A stretch of 17,115 nucleotides of DNA, from the NCBI GenBank assembly GCA_014904845.1, contig MU119828.1, forward strand, positions 1 through 17,115, written 5' to 3'. The notes under the pieces were generated by a model, which was given only the letters and a program-made list of their open reading frames with translations, was not told the origin of the DNA and did not search any database. The position numbers were made by a program, and so were the translations under genes. This document shows positions 7,490-17,115 of the stretch, piece by piece (the first letter of the stretch is position 1; each line of letters opens with the position of its first letter). The DNA comes from Acephala macrosclerotiorum (lineage: Eukaryota > Ascomycota > Leotiomycetes > Helotiales > Mollisiaceae).

Positions 7490-9781
7490 ATGACGGCTTT
7501 AATCGCCACTGACCACCATGCTCCAGAGAAGAACAAGAGGACGCTGGAGATGCTCAATGAAGAAGAATGCGAGACAGACCTGCACAAGTGGCGACTTGAA
7601 GCTAAGAATGGACGACAGTACGTCAGCACATTCAATGAAACAGAACAACAACGGATGAAAGCTGACGGTTGCGGCAGTAAATGGAGATACGTCGAAGGTT
7701 ACCAAGAATTCGATTGTCTACCACAGACATTCCGTGAAAAATACTGGTTGGGCCTGGACTACCAGCCGCCGCAATCGCCTCCAGCGACTCGTCCTTCGCA
7801 AACAATCGAGAAAGGCTGGTCCTTTCTCAAAAATTTGCAAATGGAAGATGGCAGCTGGGGGTCCAATTGTGATGGGCCCATGTTCATCACGAGCGGAATA
7901 GTATTTGCAATGTACGTTGTTGGAATTCCGATCGAAACGCCACTTAAGCTCGAGATGTGCCGTTACTTGATCAACACAAGGAACGAAGACGGAGGCTGGG
8001 GTGTATACTTGGACGGTCCATCGACGGTCTTTGGCACCGCGATCAACTATGTGATGCTGAGAATCCTTGGCCTGCAACCGGATCACTACGCTTGTAAGAC
8101 GTCCCGGAATTTGCTGCTTCGCATGGGTGGTGCTGTTGGTATTCCGACATGGGGTAGATTTTGGCTTTGCGTGATGAATCTGTACGAGTGGGACGGAATA
8201 GCTCCCCTTCCAGCCGAGTTGTTGCTCACACCACGGCACTTCCCTCTCAACCCCGCAAACTGGTGGATGCCACTTCGCAACATATACATGGGCATGAGCT
8301 ACCTGTATGGTCATCGCTTCAAAGCTCCAGAAGACAAGCTGATAAGAACGATACGAGCTGAGATATACACCTCACCATATAATGAGATTGATTGGTCGAT
8401 TCAGCACACCAACGTCAATGCCATAGACCTTGCGAAGCCGAAGTCCTATCTCCAGACAGGAATGGTATACGTTCTAAGGATTTATGAACGTTGGAAGATT
8501 TCCGCACTTCGTGTTAGTGGGCTGCACGAAGCATTGTTTCAAATTGAGTCGGATGTAGAGAGTACCGGCTACTGCAGCTATTCTCCAGCGTATTGGGCTG
8601 TGGATATCATAGCGCTTTGCCACGCCCATGGTAGAGAGAGCCATTGGGTTCGCGGCATGAGTGACCACTTCCAGGACGGACTATGGATGTGCAGAGAAGG
8701 ACTGGCCGCGTCAGGAACTGATGGGAATGCTGTCTGGGAGACGTCACTATCGGTGCAAGCGCTCTTCTCATCTGGCATGGAGCTCTGTACCCAGGATGTA
8801 GAGACTTTGGACTTGGCGATGCAATTTCTTGATATCTCCCAGCTTCGCCGCAATCCACCGCAGATGGATCGCACATATCGCCACCCAACAAAGGGTGGCT
8901 GGCCATATAGTACCCACGCTCAAGGGTATATCGTTTCCGATGTGACGGCGGAAACATTGATTGCGGTTCTCCATGCTCAGAAAATACCGGCTGTGTCGAA
9001 GCGTATAACCGTTGAGCGTCTCCAGGAGGCCGTTGACTCCCTGATCAACCTGGAATCAAGCGGTGGCGGGTTTGGGGCATATGAGAAGACACGAGGGTGG
9101 GAGTTTCTCGAAATGTTGAATGTGACAGATACATATGAGGACTGCATGATCGAGCGCAGATATGCAGAAACCACAGGATCGACCATGATGGCCTTGACCG
9201 AGTTCTCCCTTGAGTACCCCGAGTATCGGTCAAAAGACATTGGAAAATGTATGGAAGGCGGAGCTTCGTACCTCCTGAAGTCTCAATATCCACACGGAGG
9301 TTGGATTGGAACTTGGGGCGTCTGCTTCACATTCGCGACAATGTTTGCTCTGCAAGGCCTTGCCTGCGCTGGAAAGTCGTCACAAGACAGCTTTGCAGTC
9401 CAGCGGGCTTGTGATTTTCTGCTGAGACATCAGAACTCGGACGGAGGCTGGGGAGAAGCACTCGAGAGTTACAAAGCGAAAGACTACGTACAGGAGCCAG
9501 AGGGAAGTCAGGTCCCTAACACTGCATTCGCCTTGATTGGTCTTCTTGCAGCTCAGTCTTCCCATCACACTGCGATACAAAGGGGGATCGGATACTTGAT
9601 GATGAGTCAACAGTCATCGGGAGACTGGCTGCCAGGAACCTTGGAGGGAATTTACACACCACCTTGTGGTTATCGATATCCGTTGTACAAGTTTCACTTT
9701 ACGCTGAAAGCGCTTGGGATGTACGTGAAGCGATATGGAGATGGAGTTGCAGGATTCCACTGCGATGCCCTGAAAGCATGA
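7490..9781 (+). CDS. Oxidosqualene cyclase, protostadienol-synthase-like triterpene cyclase
   Basis: The enzyme cyclises 2,3-oxidosqualene to a tetracyclic triterpene and should be associated with the ER membrane. The intron-free ORF encodes 763 aa from ATG 7490. The frame is open upstream to a TTG at 7451, but 7490 is the first ATG. Repeated QW motifs are visible (for example LQMEDGSWG, NEDGGWG, QYPHGGW, QNSDGGWGE, QQSSGDW), along with DGPMF and the WGVCF signature. The acid box reads SDVTAE with catalytic Asp484, but Val485 replaces the usual Cys. Trp416, Tyr531 and Trp609 match human Trp387, Tyr503 and Trp581. Pro261, Tyr473, Thr561 and Tyr722 replace human His232, Phe444, Cys533 and Phe696. 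Loop 723-729 is TPPCGYR, close to the protostadienol-synthase APPGGMR and unlike lanosterol-synthase NKSCAIS (family numbering and motifs recalled from the literature). I therefore infer a specialised cyclase rather than ERG7. The exact product is unknown. Confidence 0.96.
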   Translation: MTALIATDHHAPEKNKRTLEMLNEEECETDLHKWRLEAKNGRQYVSTFNETEQQRMKADGCGSKWRYVEGYQEFDCLPQTFREKYWLGLDYQPPQSPPATRPSQTIEKGWSFLKNLQMEDGSWGSNCDGPMFITSGIVFAMYVVGIPIETPLKLEMCRYLINTRNEDGGWGVYLDGPSTVFGTAINYVMLRILGLQPDHYACKTSRNLLLRMGGAVGIPTWGRFWLCVMNLYEWDGIAPLPAELLLTPRHFPLNPANWWMPLRNIYMGMSYLYGHRFKAPEDKLIRTIRAEIYTSPYNEIDWSIQHTNVNAIDLAKPKSYLQTGMVYVLRIYERWKISALRVSGLHEALFQIESDVESTGYCSYSPAYWAVDIIALCHAHGRESHWVRGMSDHFQDGLWMCREGLAASGTDGNAVWETSLSVQALFSSGMELCTQDVETLDLAMQFLDISQLRRNPPQMDRTYRHPTKGGWPYSTHAQGYIVSDVTAETLIAVLHAQKIPAVSKRITVERLQEAVDSLINLESSGGGFGAYEKTRGWEFLEMLNVTDTYEDCMIERRYAETTGSTMMALTEFSLEYPEYRSKDIGKCMEGGASYLLKSQYPHGGWIGTWGVCFTFATMFALQGLACAGKSSQDSFAVQRACDFLLRHQNSDGGWGEALESYKAKDYVQEPEGSQVPNTAFALIGLLAAQSSHHTAIQRGIGYLMMSQQSSGDWLPGTLEGIYTPPCGYRYPLYKFHFTLKALGMYVKRYGDGVAGFHCDALKA

Positions 9782-10199
9782 AGAGCTTTGGAATTTTGGA
9801 ACGTTGTGAGATGTTGTCTCCTAGGCTCCTTTTATGCTGTATGTTACATGATTTAGCTAAGCCCGAATAGGTTAGCACTTTAGTATTTCCTAGAATACTA
9901 AGTACTTAATACGTAAGGCCTTAACAACGCCAGTCGTGAGTAATAACAAAAAAAGTCTAAGGCCCCCGCTATAATATCTCGCTTATTAAGCTTATAATTT
10001 ACTAACTTTATAATTCGTAATAAAAAATTTCGTATAATATATAAAATAAAATTTTATAAAAAACTATATATTTTTTAATCGTTTTTATACGATAAAAATA
10101 AGCAATTTATAATAGATATTTAAACTTAGTTTAAGTATTTAAAATAAAAATAAAATCTCGATCTACTCGTGTTTAACGATTATTTTTGTAATCTGTCTC
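9782..10199. other. Cyclase 3' flank grading into AT-rich DNA
   Basis: About 110 bp of ordinary sequence after the cyclase stop presumably holds its 3' UTR. From about 9890 the sequence becomes mosaic: normal patches (for example 9951-9985) alternate with A/T-rich, CpG-retaining patches. This looks like partial RIP at the island border. No gene is seen. Confidence 0.55.
9880..9901. repeat. Short hairpin downstream of the cyclase
   Basis: TTAGTATT-tcctag-AATACTAA has perfect 8-bp arms and a 6-nt loop, about 100 bp past the cyclase stop. It could fold in the 3' UTR. In a fungus this is not a terminator in the bacterial sense. Confidence 0.35.
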
Positions 10200-10520
10200 G
10201 TGATTCGAGCAGCGTAGCAGCTTAGTACATCTTCGATTAGAAACAGGAACTCGATCCCATTTCTACTATTATGTCTCTTCTTGTTGTGATTGCAGCTTGT
10301 GTGTATGCCCTCTCTCGCTTACAGAGATCCAGTGTGCCTTGCACACAACCACCGATTCCAGTCCTGTGATTGATTCAGCTGGCCAGGGTCGCCGTGCGTG
10401 GCTTGCGAGGGCTGCTGAAGCTTTGCACTGCCCGCGCAGCAATACAAAATCGGTTGACTTAAATAGGAGCTGGCGCTTGTTTTTACAATGCTTTATTCTC
10501 TGTTCTCTATAGCGGAAATA
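10200..10520. other. Small non-RIP'd remnant inside the AT-rich flank
   Basis: About 320 bp of normal composition is sandwiched between AT-rich stretches. The only ATG frame of note is 10271-10369 (32 codons, then TGA). It starts with a hydrophobic stretch, MSLLVVIAACVYAL, reminiscent of a signal or anchor peptide, and could be a broken first exon. A 71-codon frame at 10297-10512 starts at TTG and is unconvincing. I do not recognise the sequence. Confidence 0.4.
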
Positions 10521-13500
10521 ATTGCTGTTATCGGTACTGTTATTAGTTTTTTTAGTTTGCGAACTTTAATTTCAAAGTTGTATAACAATTAATAAACTTT
10601 ATATTATAAACTAAAAACGTTTCGTAATTACTTTATTATATTATTATCGAATTATTAATATTATTAATAGCGTTAAAAAATTTTGTATAAGCGATCGTAA
10701 TAAATATTATTACGAATAAAATAAATTTTTTTTTAAAAATTTTAATAAAAAAATATAAAATCGAAATCGATTTTTTTTTTTAAAATATTATTTAAAATAT
10801 TATTAAAATTAAATTATGCGAAAAAAAAAAAAATATAAAAAAAAAATATAAAATTTATTATATAATACGAAAATTAAAAAATAATTATTATTCGAAATTA
10901 TATATAAATTTTATTTTATTATTATATTATTTTTTTATTATTTTTAAAATATATAATAATATTTTTTTATTATAATAAATATTTTATTAAAATCGTTATT
11001 ATTTTTAATAATTTTATTTTATTATAATTTATAATTTATTAATAATAATATTTTTAATAAAATTAAATAAAAATTTATTAAATTTATTTTTTATTTAATA
11101 TTAATTAATATAAATAATATAAATTTTTTAAATTAAAATAATTCGAAATTTAATATTTTATAATTAATTAAAATTTAATTTTAAAATTTTTTCTCGTTTC
11201 GCAAAAAAAAACTCGTTCGTCGATTTATTAAATAAATTAATAATAAACGTAATTTTTTTTTTATTCGATATATATTTTATTTTATAAATTTTATAAAAAC
11301 GTTTTTATACAAAATTACAAAGTTTTCGATTTTATTAATTTATTTTTATTTCAAATTTCAAATTAAAATTTTTTAATTTAATCGTTTTATAATTATTTAA
11401 AATTAAAATAATTATTAAAATAAAATTTTAAATTTTATCGAATAATAAAAATCGATAAATTAATAAATTTTTTAATATTTTCACTTTTTATATTTAATTA
11501 TTATAATTAATTAATAAATATTAATTTATTAATTTTTTAATATTAATATATAAAATTTTATATATTTTAAAAATTAATTAAATTTAATTAAATTAAACTT
11601 TTTATTTTTTATTAAATACGATTTTATTATATATTATTAAATTAATTTTTTTATAATTTTATATATAAAAATATTTAATTAATAAAAAAATAATTATATT
11701 ATATTATTAATAATAAATTAAAAATTTTTATAATTAATATTAAAAAATTATTTATATATTATAAAAAAACAAAAAATATTTTATTATTTTTTAAAATTAT
11801 AAAATATTAAATTTTTTATATTTAAAATTAAATTATATATAATAATATAAATTTAAATACAAATTAATAATATTATTTTATTATAATATTTATTTAAAAC
11901 TTATTAATAAAATAATTAATATATTTATATAATATATATAATATATAAAATTAAATTAATTATAATTATAATAAAAATATATATTAATTTAATAAATATA
12001 ATTAAATTTATTTTATGTTTTCGTTTTTATTTATTATTAATAATTATTTTTTAATTAAAAGAATTATTTGAAATAATATTAAATTATAAAATTTATTTTT
12101 TATAAAAACGAAATTTAAATAATTAATTAAAATATTATTTATTTTTAATTTTAATAAATATAATTTTACGCGTTTATTATATAATATAATAATATAAATA
12201 TATTTTCATTTCGTTTTTCGATTAAATAATATTTAATACGATTTGTATTTCGCGAATATATTTTTATTTTTTTTTATTTTTACGTTTATTATATTTATTT
12301 TATATTCGATTAAAAATAATTATTATTTTAAATTTATTTAACGATTTAAATTTAAAATTAAAAACTTTTAATTTAAACGTTTTATAAATATTTAAAATTA
12401 AAATAATTCGCGTAAAAAAAACGTTTATTTAAAATCAAATAAATAAATAAATTAATAAATTAATAAAAGTTTTAAATAAAAACGTATTTTTTTATTAAAA
12501 AAATATTTTTTATATTAAATTATTACGATCGATTTAATTAATTATAAATAATAATTAAAATTATATTTATTAAAAAAATATTTTTTAAAAATTTTATTTT
12601 TTTTATTAAATTATTATAATTAATTTATTTAATCGTATTTTTAATATAAATTTTATTAAATAATAAAAAATTTTATTAATAAATATAAATCGCGATTTAT
12701 AATATTTTATAATTTTAATTTAAATTGCGTAATAATTATTAATCGAAATACGTTATAATTAAAAATATAAATAATTTAATTATATATTTAATTTATAATA
12801 TAATTATAATAAGTTTATTAAATTTTCAAATAAATAAATAAAATCGTAAAATTTTTAAAATTTTAATATTTTTAAATTCGATTATATAATAATTTTAAAT
12901 ATTTAAAATTTTTTAAATTTTTTTTTAATATTTTAAATTAATTATTTTCGATCGAAATTAAATATAATATTTTTTATTTTTTTATTTTATAAATTTTAAT
13001 TTAATTAAACTTTTTAAATTTAATTAATATATTTTATTAAAATAATTAGAAAATATAAAATAAATTAAAAAAAAATTAAAATTTATTTTTAAACTCGAAA
13101 ATTAAAATAAGTTTTTAATTATTAATAAACGATATAAAAATATTACGAAATTTTAAAGTTTTTTACGAATAAAAATCGAGTTTTTTTTTTTCATTTTACG
13201 TTATATTAAATAATAATTAAATAATAATAATATTTTAATTTTTTTTAATTTAAATTAAATCGAATTTAAATAATAAAATTAAATTAAATTATAAATATAA
13301 TAAAAAAAATAAAAAAATTTATTCGATTTTATATTTAAAAGTTTTTAATAAAAAATATATTATTTTTTAATTTTAATTTAATATAAATATTATTAAAATA
13401 AAATTTTATATTAATTATATATATAAAAATATAATAATAAAAAATTAAAAATTTTTTTATAATAAATATTATAAAAAAATATACATATTAAAAATTATAT

Positions 13501-14002
13501 TAAAAAAATATTATATTTATAATAAATTAAAATATTAATTAATTGTTCGTTTTAAAAACTAATATTAACTTTTTTTAAATTACGTATTATTTACGTAATA
13601 CGAATTATTTCAATTATAAACGAAAAATATTAAATTTAATTAAAATATTCAAATATAATAATTTAATTAATTTATTAAAAATTTTATAATTATAAAATTT
13701 TAAAATAATAAATAATTATTTTAATAAAAAGTATTAAAATTTTATAATTGTAATTGTTTATAATTATAATTTATTAATTAATTCAAATTGTATAAAACTT
13801 ATAAAAAAATTGAAATTCAATTAAATATTATTAAATTTTAAATTTTAAATAATTTTATTAATTCGTTATTATATAAATAAATAAAATATAATTATATTTA
13901 ATAAAAATAATAATTATAAAATTTTTAAATACGCTTTTATTTCAAGTATTAAAATCGAAAACCATTTTAATAAAAAATATTAAAATTTTATAATAAATAA
14001 AT

Positions 14003-14430
14003 CTTTATTTTAAATATTAAAATATTTATTTAATATTAAATATTTTTATAATTATATAATTTTTAAAAAAAGTTTTAAAAAGTTTTTTTTTTGAATTATA
14101 TATTAAATAAAATAATTAAAAAAAATTAAATTAATTGTAAAAATTAAATATAAAATTAAAGTTTTAAAAAATGTTTTTTTAAAATATTTTTTTAATATAA
14201 AATTTTATTAAAAATACGTTTTTATTTTAAATATTAAAATTATTTTACGATTATACAATTTTCGAAAAAAATTTTAAATTTTTTTTTTTTTTAAAATTAT
14301 ATATTAAAAAAAGTAATTTAAATTAATTAAAACAATTATAATAATTTAATATAAAAAACGAAAATTTTAAAAAAAAAAATTTTAATATAAAATTTTAAAA
14401 AAAATTTTTTATTTTAAACGTTAAAATAAT
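14003..14430. repeat. Degenerate repeat, about 190-215 bp unit, two full copies
   Basis: Segments starting near 14003 and 14219 share, in the same order, TTTATTTTAAATATTAAAAT, then ATTATATAATTTTT / ATTATACAATTTTC, an AAAAAAA-GTTTTAAA-like block, a long T run, ATTATATATTAAA, and AATATAAAATTTTA near the end. A third copy of the first block begins near 14407 (with ACG in place of ATA) and a variant lies near 13934. In such A/T-rich DNA some similarity is expected by chance, but the conserved order argues for real duplication. Confidence 0.4.
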
Positions 14431-16984
14431 AATATATTAAATTTTTTTTTTAATTTTATAATTTAATTTTTTATATACTTTTTTAAAAAAGATAATAATT
14501 ACGTGATTACGTTTATCGACGAGAATTACAAACTTTATAAAATATTAAAACGATTTCGAAATTCGTACGAATAATTAAAAATACTTATAAAAATATTATC
14601 GTTTTTAATATTAAAATTTTACGATTTTATAAATAAACTTTTTTCGAAAATATTAATTTTAAAATAATAAAATTTTAATATAATCGAATTATATTTATTA
14701 TAAATAATAATAAATAAAAATTATTAAAATTAATTTAATAAAAAAATAAACGTAAAATACGTCGTTTAATAAATATAAAATTTTTAAAATTTTATTAAAT
14801 ATATTAAAATTAACGTAAAAAAATTTTTTTTAAATATTTAAAAAAAAAAAATTTAAATCGATTTTTAAAATTATAAATATAACGTTTTTAATAAAAAAAA
14901 ATAATTAAAAATTAAATAAAATAAAAAACGTTAAAAAAAAATCGAAAATTTTTTTATTCGAATTTAAATTAAAAAAAAAACAAATTTTATATTATAATTA
15001 TAAATCGATAAATTTATAAATTAAATTAATAAAATAAATATTAATATATAATAAATTTTTTTTTTTATATATATTTAAATAATAATAATAAATTTTAAAA
15101 AATTTTTTTATTAAAAAAAATTATAAAAAAAATAAATATAAAAAATATTAATAATTTTTTTTACGTATTATTAAAAATATTAATATTATCAAATAATAAT
15201 TTAATATCGATTTAAATATTATTATTAAATAAATTTTCGAACTTGTAAATATACGAGTTTAAAATGTTAAAAAAATTTTTAAAATCGTTAAATTTTTAAA
15301 AAGTATTTAATTTTCGAATTAAATTTTAATTTTAAAAAATTTATAACGATTATAAATTAATTAAACGAATTTACGAAAAAGAAATTAAAAATAATAATAA
15401 AAAATAAAACAATTAATAAATATTATCGTTTAATTATATATTTAAAAAATAATAAAATTAAATTTTATTTAAATTAAATTCGAAAAAAATTTACGAATTT
15501 TTTTATATTTTAAACGAAAATAAATAAATATTACGATTAAACGATTATTTAAAAATAATTAAAAAAATTATAAAAAACGATTTAAAATTAATTAAATTAC
15601 GCGCATATTAATAATAACGTATAAAAATTCGATATAATAAAACGAATTATTAAAATACGTAAAATTAATTAAAAAAAAAAAAAAATTTTTATTAAAAAAA
15701 TTAATAAAATAAAATAAAATAAAAAAATAATTTAAAATTTTAAAATATTTAAAAACGAATATAATTTTATAATTAATAAAATTATAAAAAAAATTAAATA
15801 ATTATATAAATTTAAATTAATTAAAATTAAAATTTTTATTAATAAAAATAATTTTAAATTCGTTAACGTTTAAATACTATTTTAAATTTTTTTTTTTTTG
15901 AAAAAATGTATTAAATTATTTAAAAAAATAAAACGAATTAATTAAAATTAAAAAATATATTTAATTATATTTATATAATAATTATTACGAATTTTATTTT
16001 AATTTTTATAAAAAAAAATATATATATATAAAATACGAAAAAAATATTATATTATATACGATTTTATTATTAATAAATAAAAATATATTATTTATTATAA
16101 TAAAAAATACAAAATAAAATATTTTTTTTATTTTTTATATTTAATTAAAAATTAAAAAAATAAAATTTATTTAAACGTATAAATTATTATAATTAAATAC
16201 GTTTAAAAAAATAATAAAATATATATTATTAAAATAATCGTTTTAACGATCGTTATAATAATAACAAATTAAATAATATTTAATAAATTTGTATAAATAT
16301 TACGATTTTAAATAATAATATATATAAAAACGATTTTTTTTTAAAAAACTTTATTATAAATAATAATTACGAAAAATACGTTAATAATTTTAATATAAAA
16401 ATTACGTATTTATAATTTAATAAATAAAATAATAAAAATTTGTTTTATATATAAAATATTCGAATTATATTTTTTTATTTTTATAAAAAAAAAAAATTAA
16501 TTAATTAATTAACGCGATAAATATATAAATATATAACGTTTATAAATTCGAAAAAAAAAATATATAAAAAATTATTATTTAAAAAATTTATATAATATTT
16601 ATTATTAAAAATTATATTATTAAAAAAAACTTTAATTAATTTAATTTTAAAATTTATAACAAATACGAATATATAATATATAATATAATATAATAAATTA
16701 AAATATTTAAATTTAAAAAAATTAAAAAAAAAAAATTTAATACGAAAAAAAATTAAATTAAAAAATTAAAAAAAAGTTTTTTTTATTAATTAAAATAATA
16801 AAAATTATTATAAAAATATATTAATTATAAAATTTTAAAAATTAATATTTCGAATAATTAAAAAATATAATAATTTATAAAATTTAAATATTTATAAAAT
16901 TTTATAATAAAATAAAAAACTCGTATAAATTTATAAAAAATTTATTATATTAAAATAAATATAAAAAAAAAATAAAAAAAAAAT

Positions 16985-17008
16985 AAAAAAAAAAAAAAAA
17001 AAAAAAAA
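16985..17008 (+). repeat. Poly(A) run of 24
   Basis: This is the longest homopolymer in the window, preceded by further A-runs from about 16962. It may be the tail of a retroposed element or simple low-complexity DNA. Nothing upstream can be identified. Confidence 0.5.
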
Positions 17009-17115
17009 TTAAAAAAAATAAAAATCAAATTTTAATAAAATTAAATCGAAAAAATTATTATTAATAAAAATATATATTATATTACGAAATAAAAAAATAA
17101 AATAATTAATTATTA

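Larger units (their letters stand above)
10540..17115. repeat. AT-rich, RIP-degraded gene-free tract (right flank)
   Basis: About 6.6 kb of nearly pure A/T with no open frame and no recognisable gene or RNA. Surviving cytosines again sit mostly in CpG: in 15481-15660, 12 of 13. There are many homopolymer and TTA/TATA runs. It is most likely the remains of transposable elements erased by repeat-induced point mutation. The element class cannot be told by eye. Confidence 0.85.

Noticed and set aside
7718..8314. 198-codon minus-strand ORF inside the cyclase
   Set aside because: It is an antisense shadow of the cyclase coding sequence with no domain content of its own. The same holds for the other short antisense frames within 7490-9781.
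9880..9901. Hairpin read as a rho-independent terminator
   Set aside because: The organism is a fungus, and the stem is AT-rich without a following T-run. It is kept only as a short inverted repeat.

Overview
The window comes from the nuclear genome of a filamentous ascomycete (Pezizomycotina). The genes carry short 49-76 bp GT-AG introns with RCTRAC-type branch points. The products are a fungal bZIP regulator, a microsomal cytochrome P450 and an oxidosqualene cyclase. The genes sit as one island of ordinary base composition (about 2270-9890) between two very AT-rich, gene-free tracts (1-2265 and about 10540-17115). These flanks look like ancient repeats degraded by RIP (repeat-induced point mutation). 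A hand count of 541-1140 gives about 9-10% G+C, with 23 of 28 cytosines in CpG.

Layout: 1-2265 AT-rich wasteland. 2266-3031 non-coding edge with a 9-bp inverted repeat and a 24-nt pure G/C tract. 3032-4561 (+) bZIP transcription factor, four exons in my model, 3' end uncertain. 4562-5256 intergenic, between converging 3' ends. 5257-6999 (-) cytochrome P450, four exons, 527 aa. 7000-7489 shared divergent promoter. 7490-9781 (+) oxidosqualene cyclase, a single exon of 763 aa. 9782-10200 tail grading into AT-rich DNA. About 10200-10520 a small non-RIP'd remnant. 10540-17115 AT-rich wasteland with a degenerate repeat near 14000-14430.

Working together, the cyclase would fold 2,3-oxidosqualene into a tetracyclic triterpene, the divergently transcribed P450 would oxidise it at the ER, and the bZIP would control both. 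That makes a compact triterpenoid gene cluster inside an AT-rich, probably heterochromatic block. The cyclase is the most interesting feature. Its product-determining C-terminal loop reads TPPCGYR, close to the APPGGMR I recall for Aspergillus fumigatus protostadienol synthase and unlike the NKSCAIS of lanosterol synthases. In addition, the catalytic DCTAE box is DVTAE, the partner cysteine is Thr, and the positions equivalent to human His232, Phe444 and Phe696 are Pro, Tyr and Tyr. I infer a specialised, probably protostane-type (helvolic/fusidane-like) or novel cyclase, not housekeeping ERG7. No SDR, acyltransferase or further P450 is present in the window, so the pathway is either very short or completed elsewhere.
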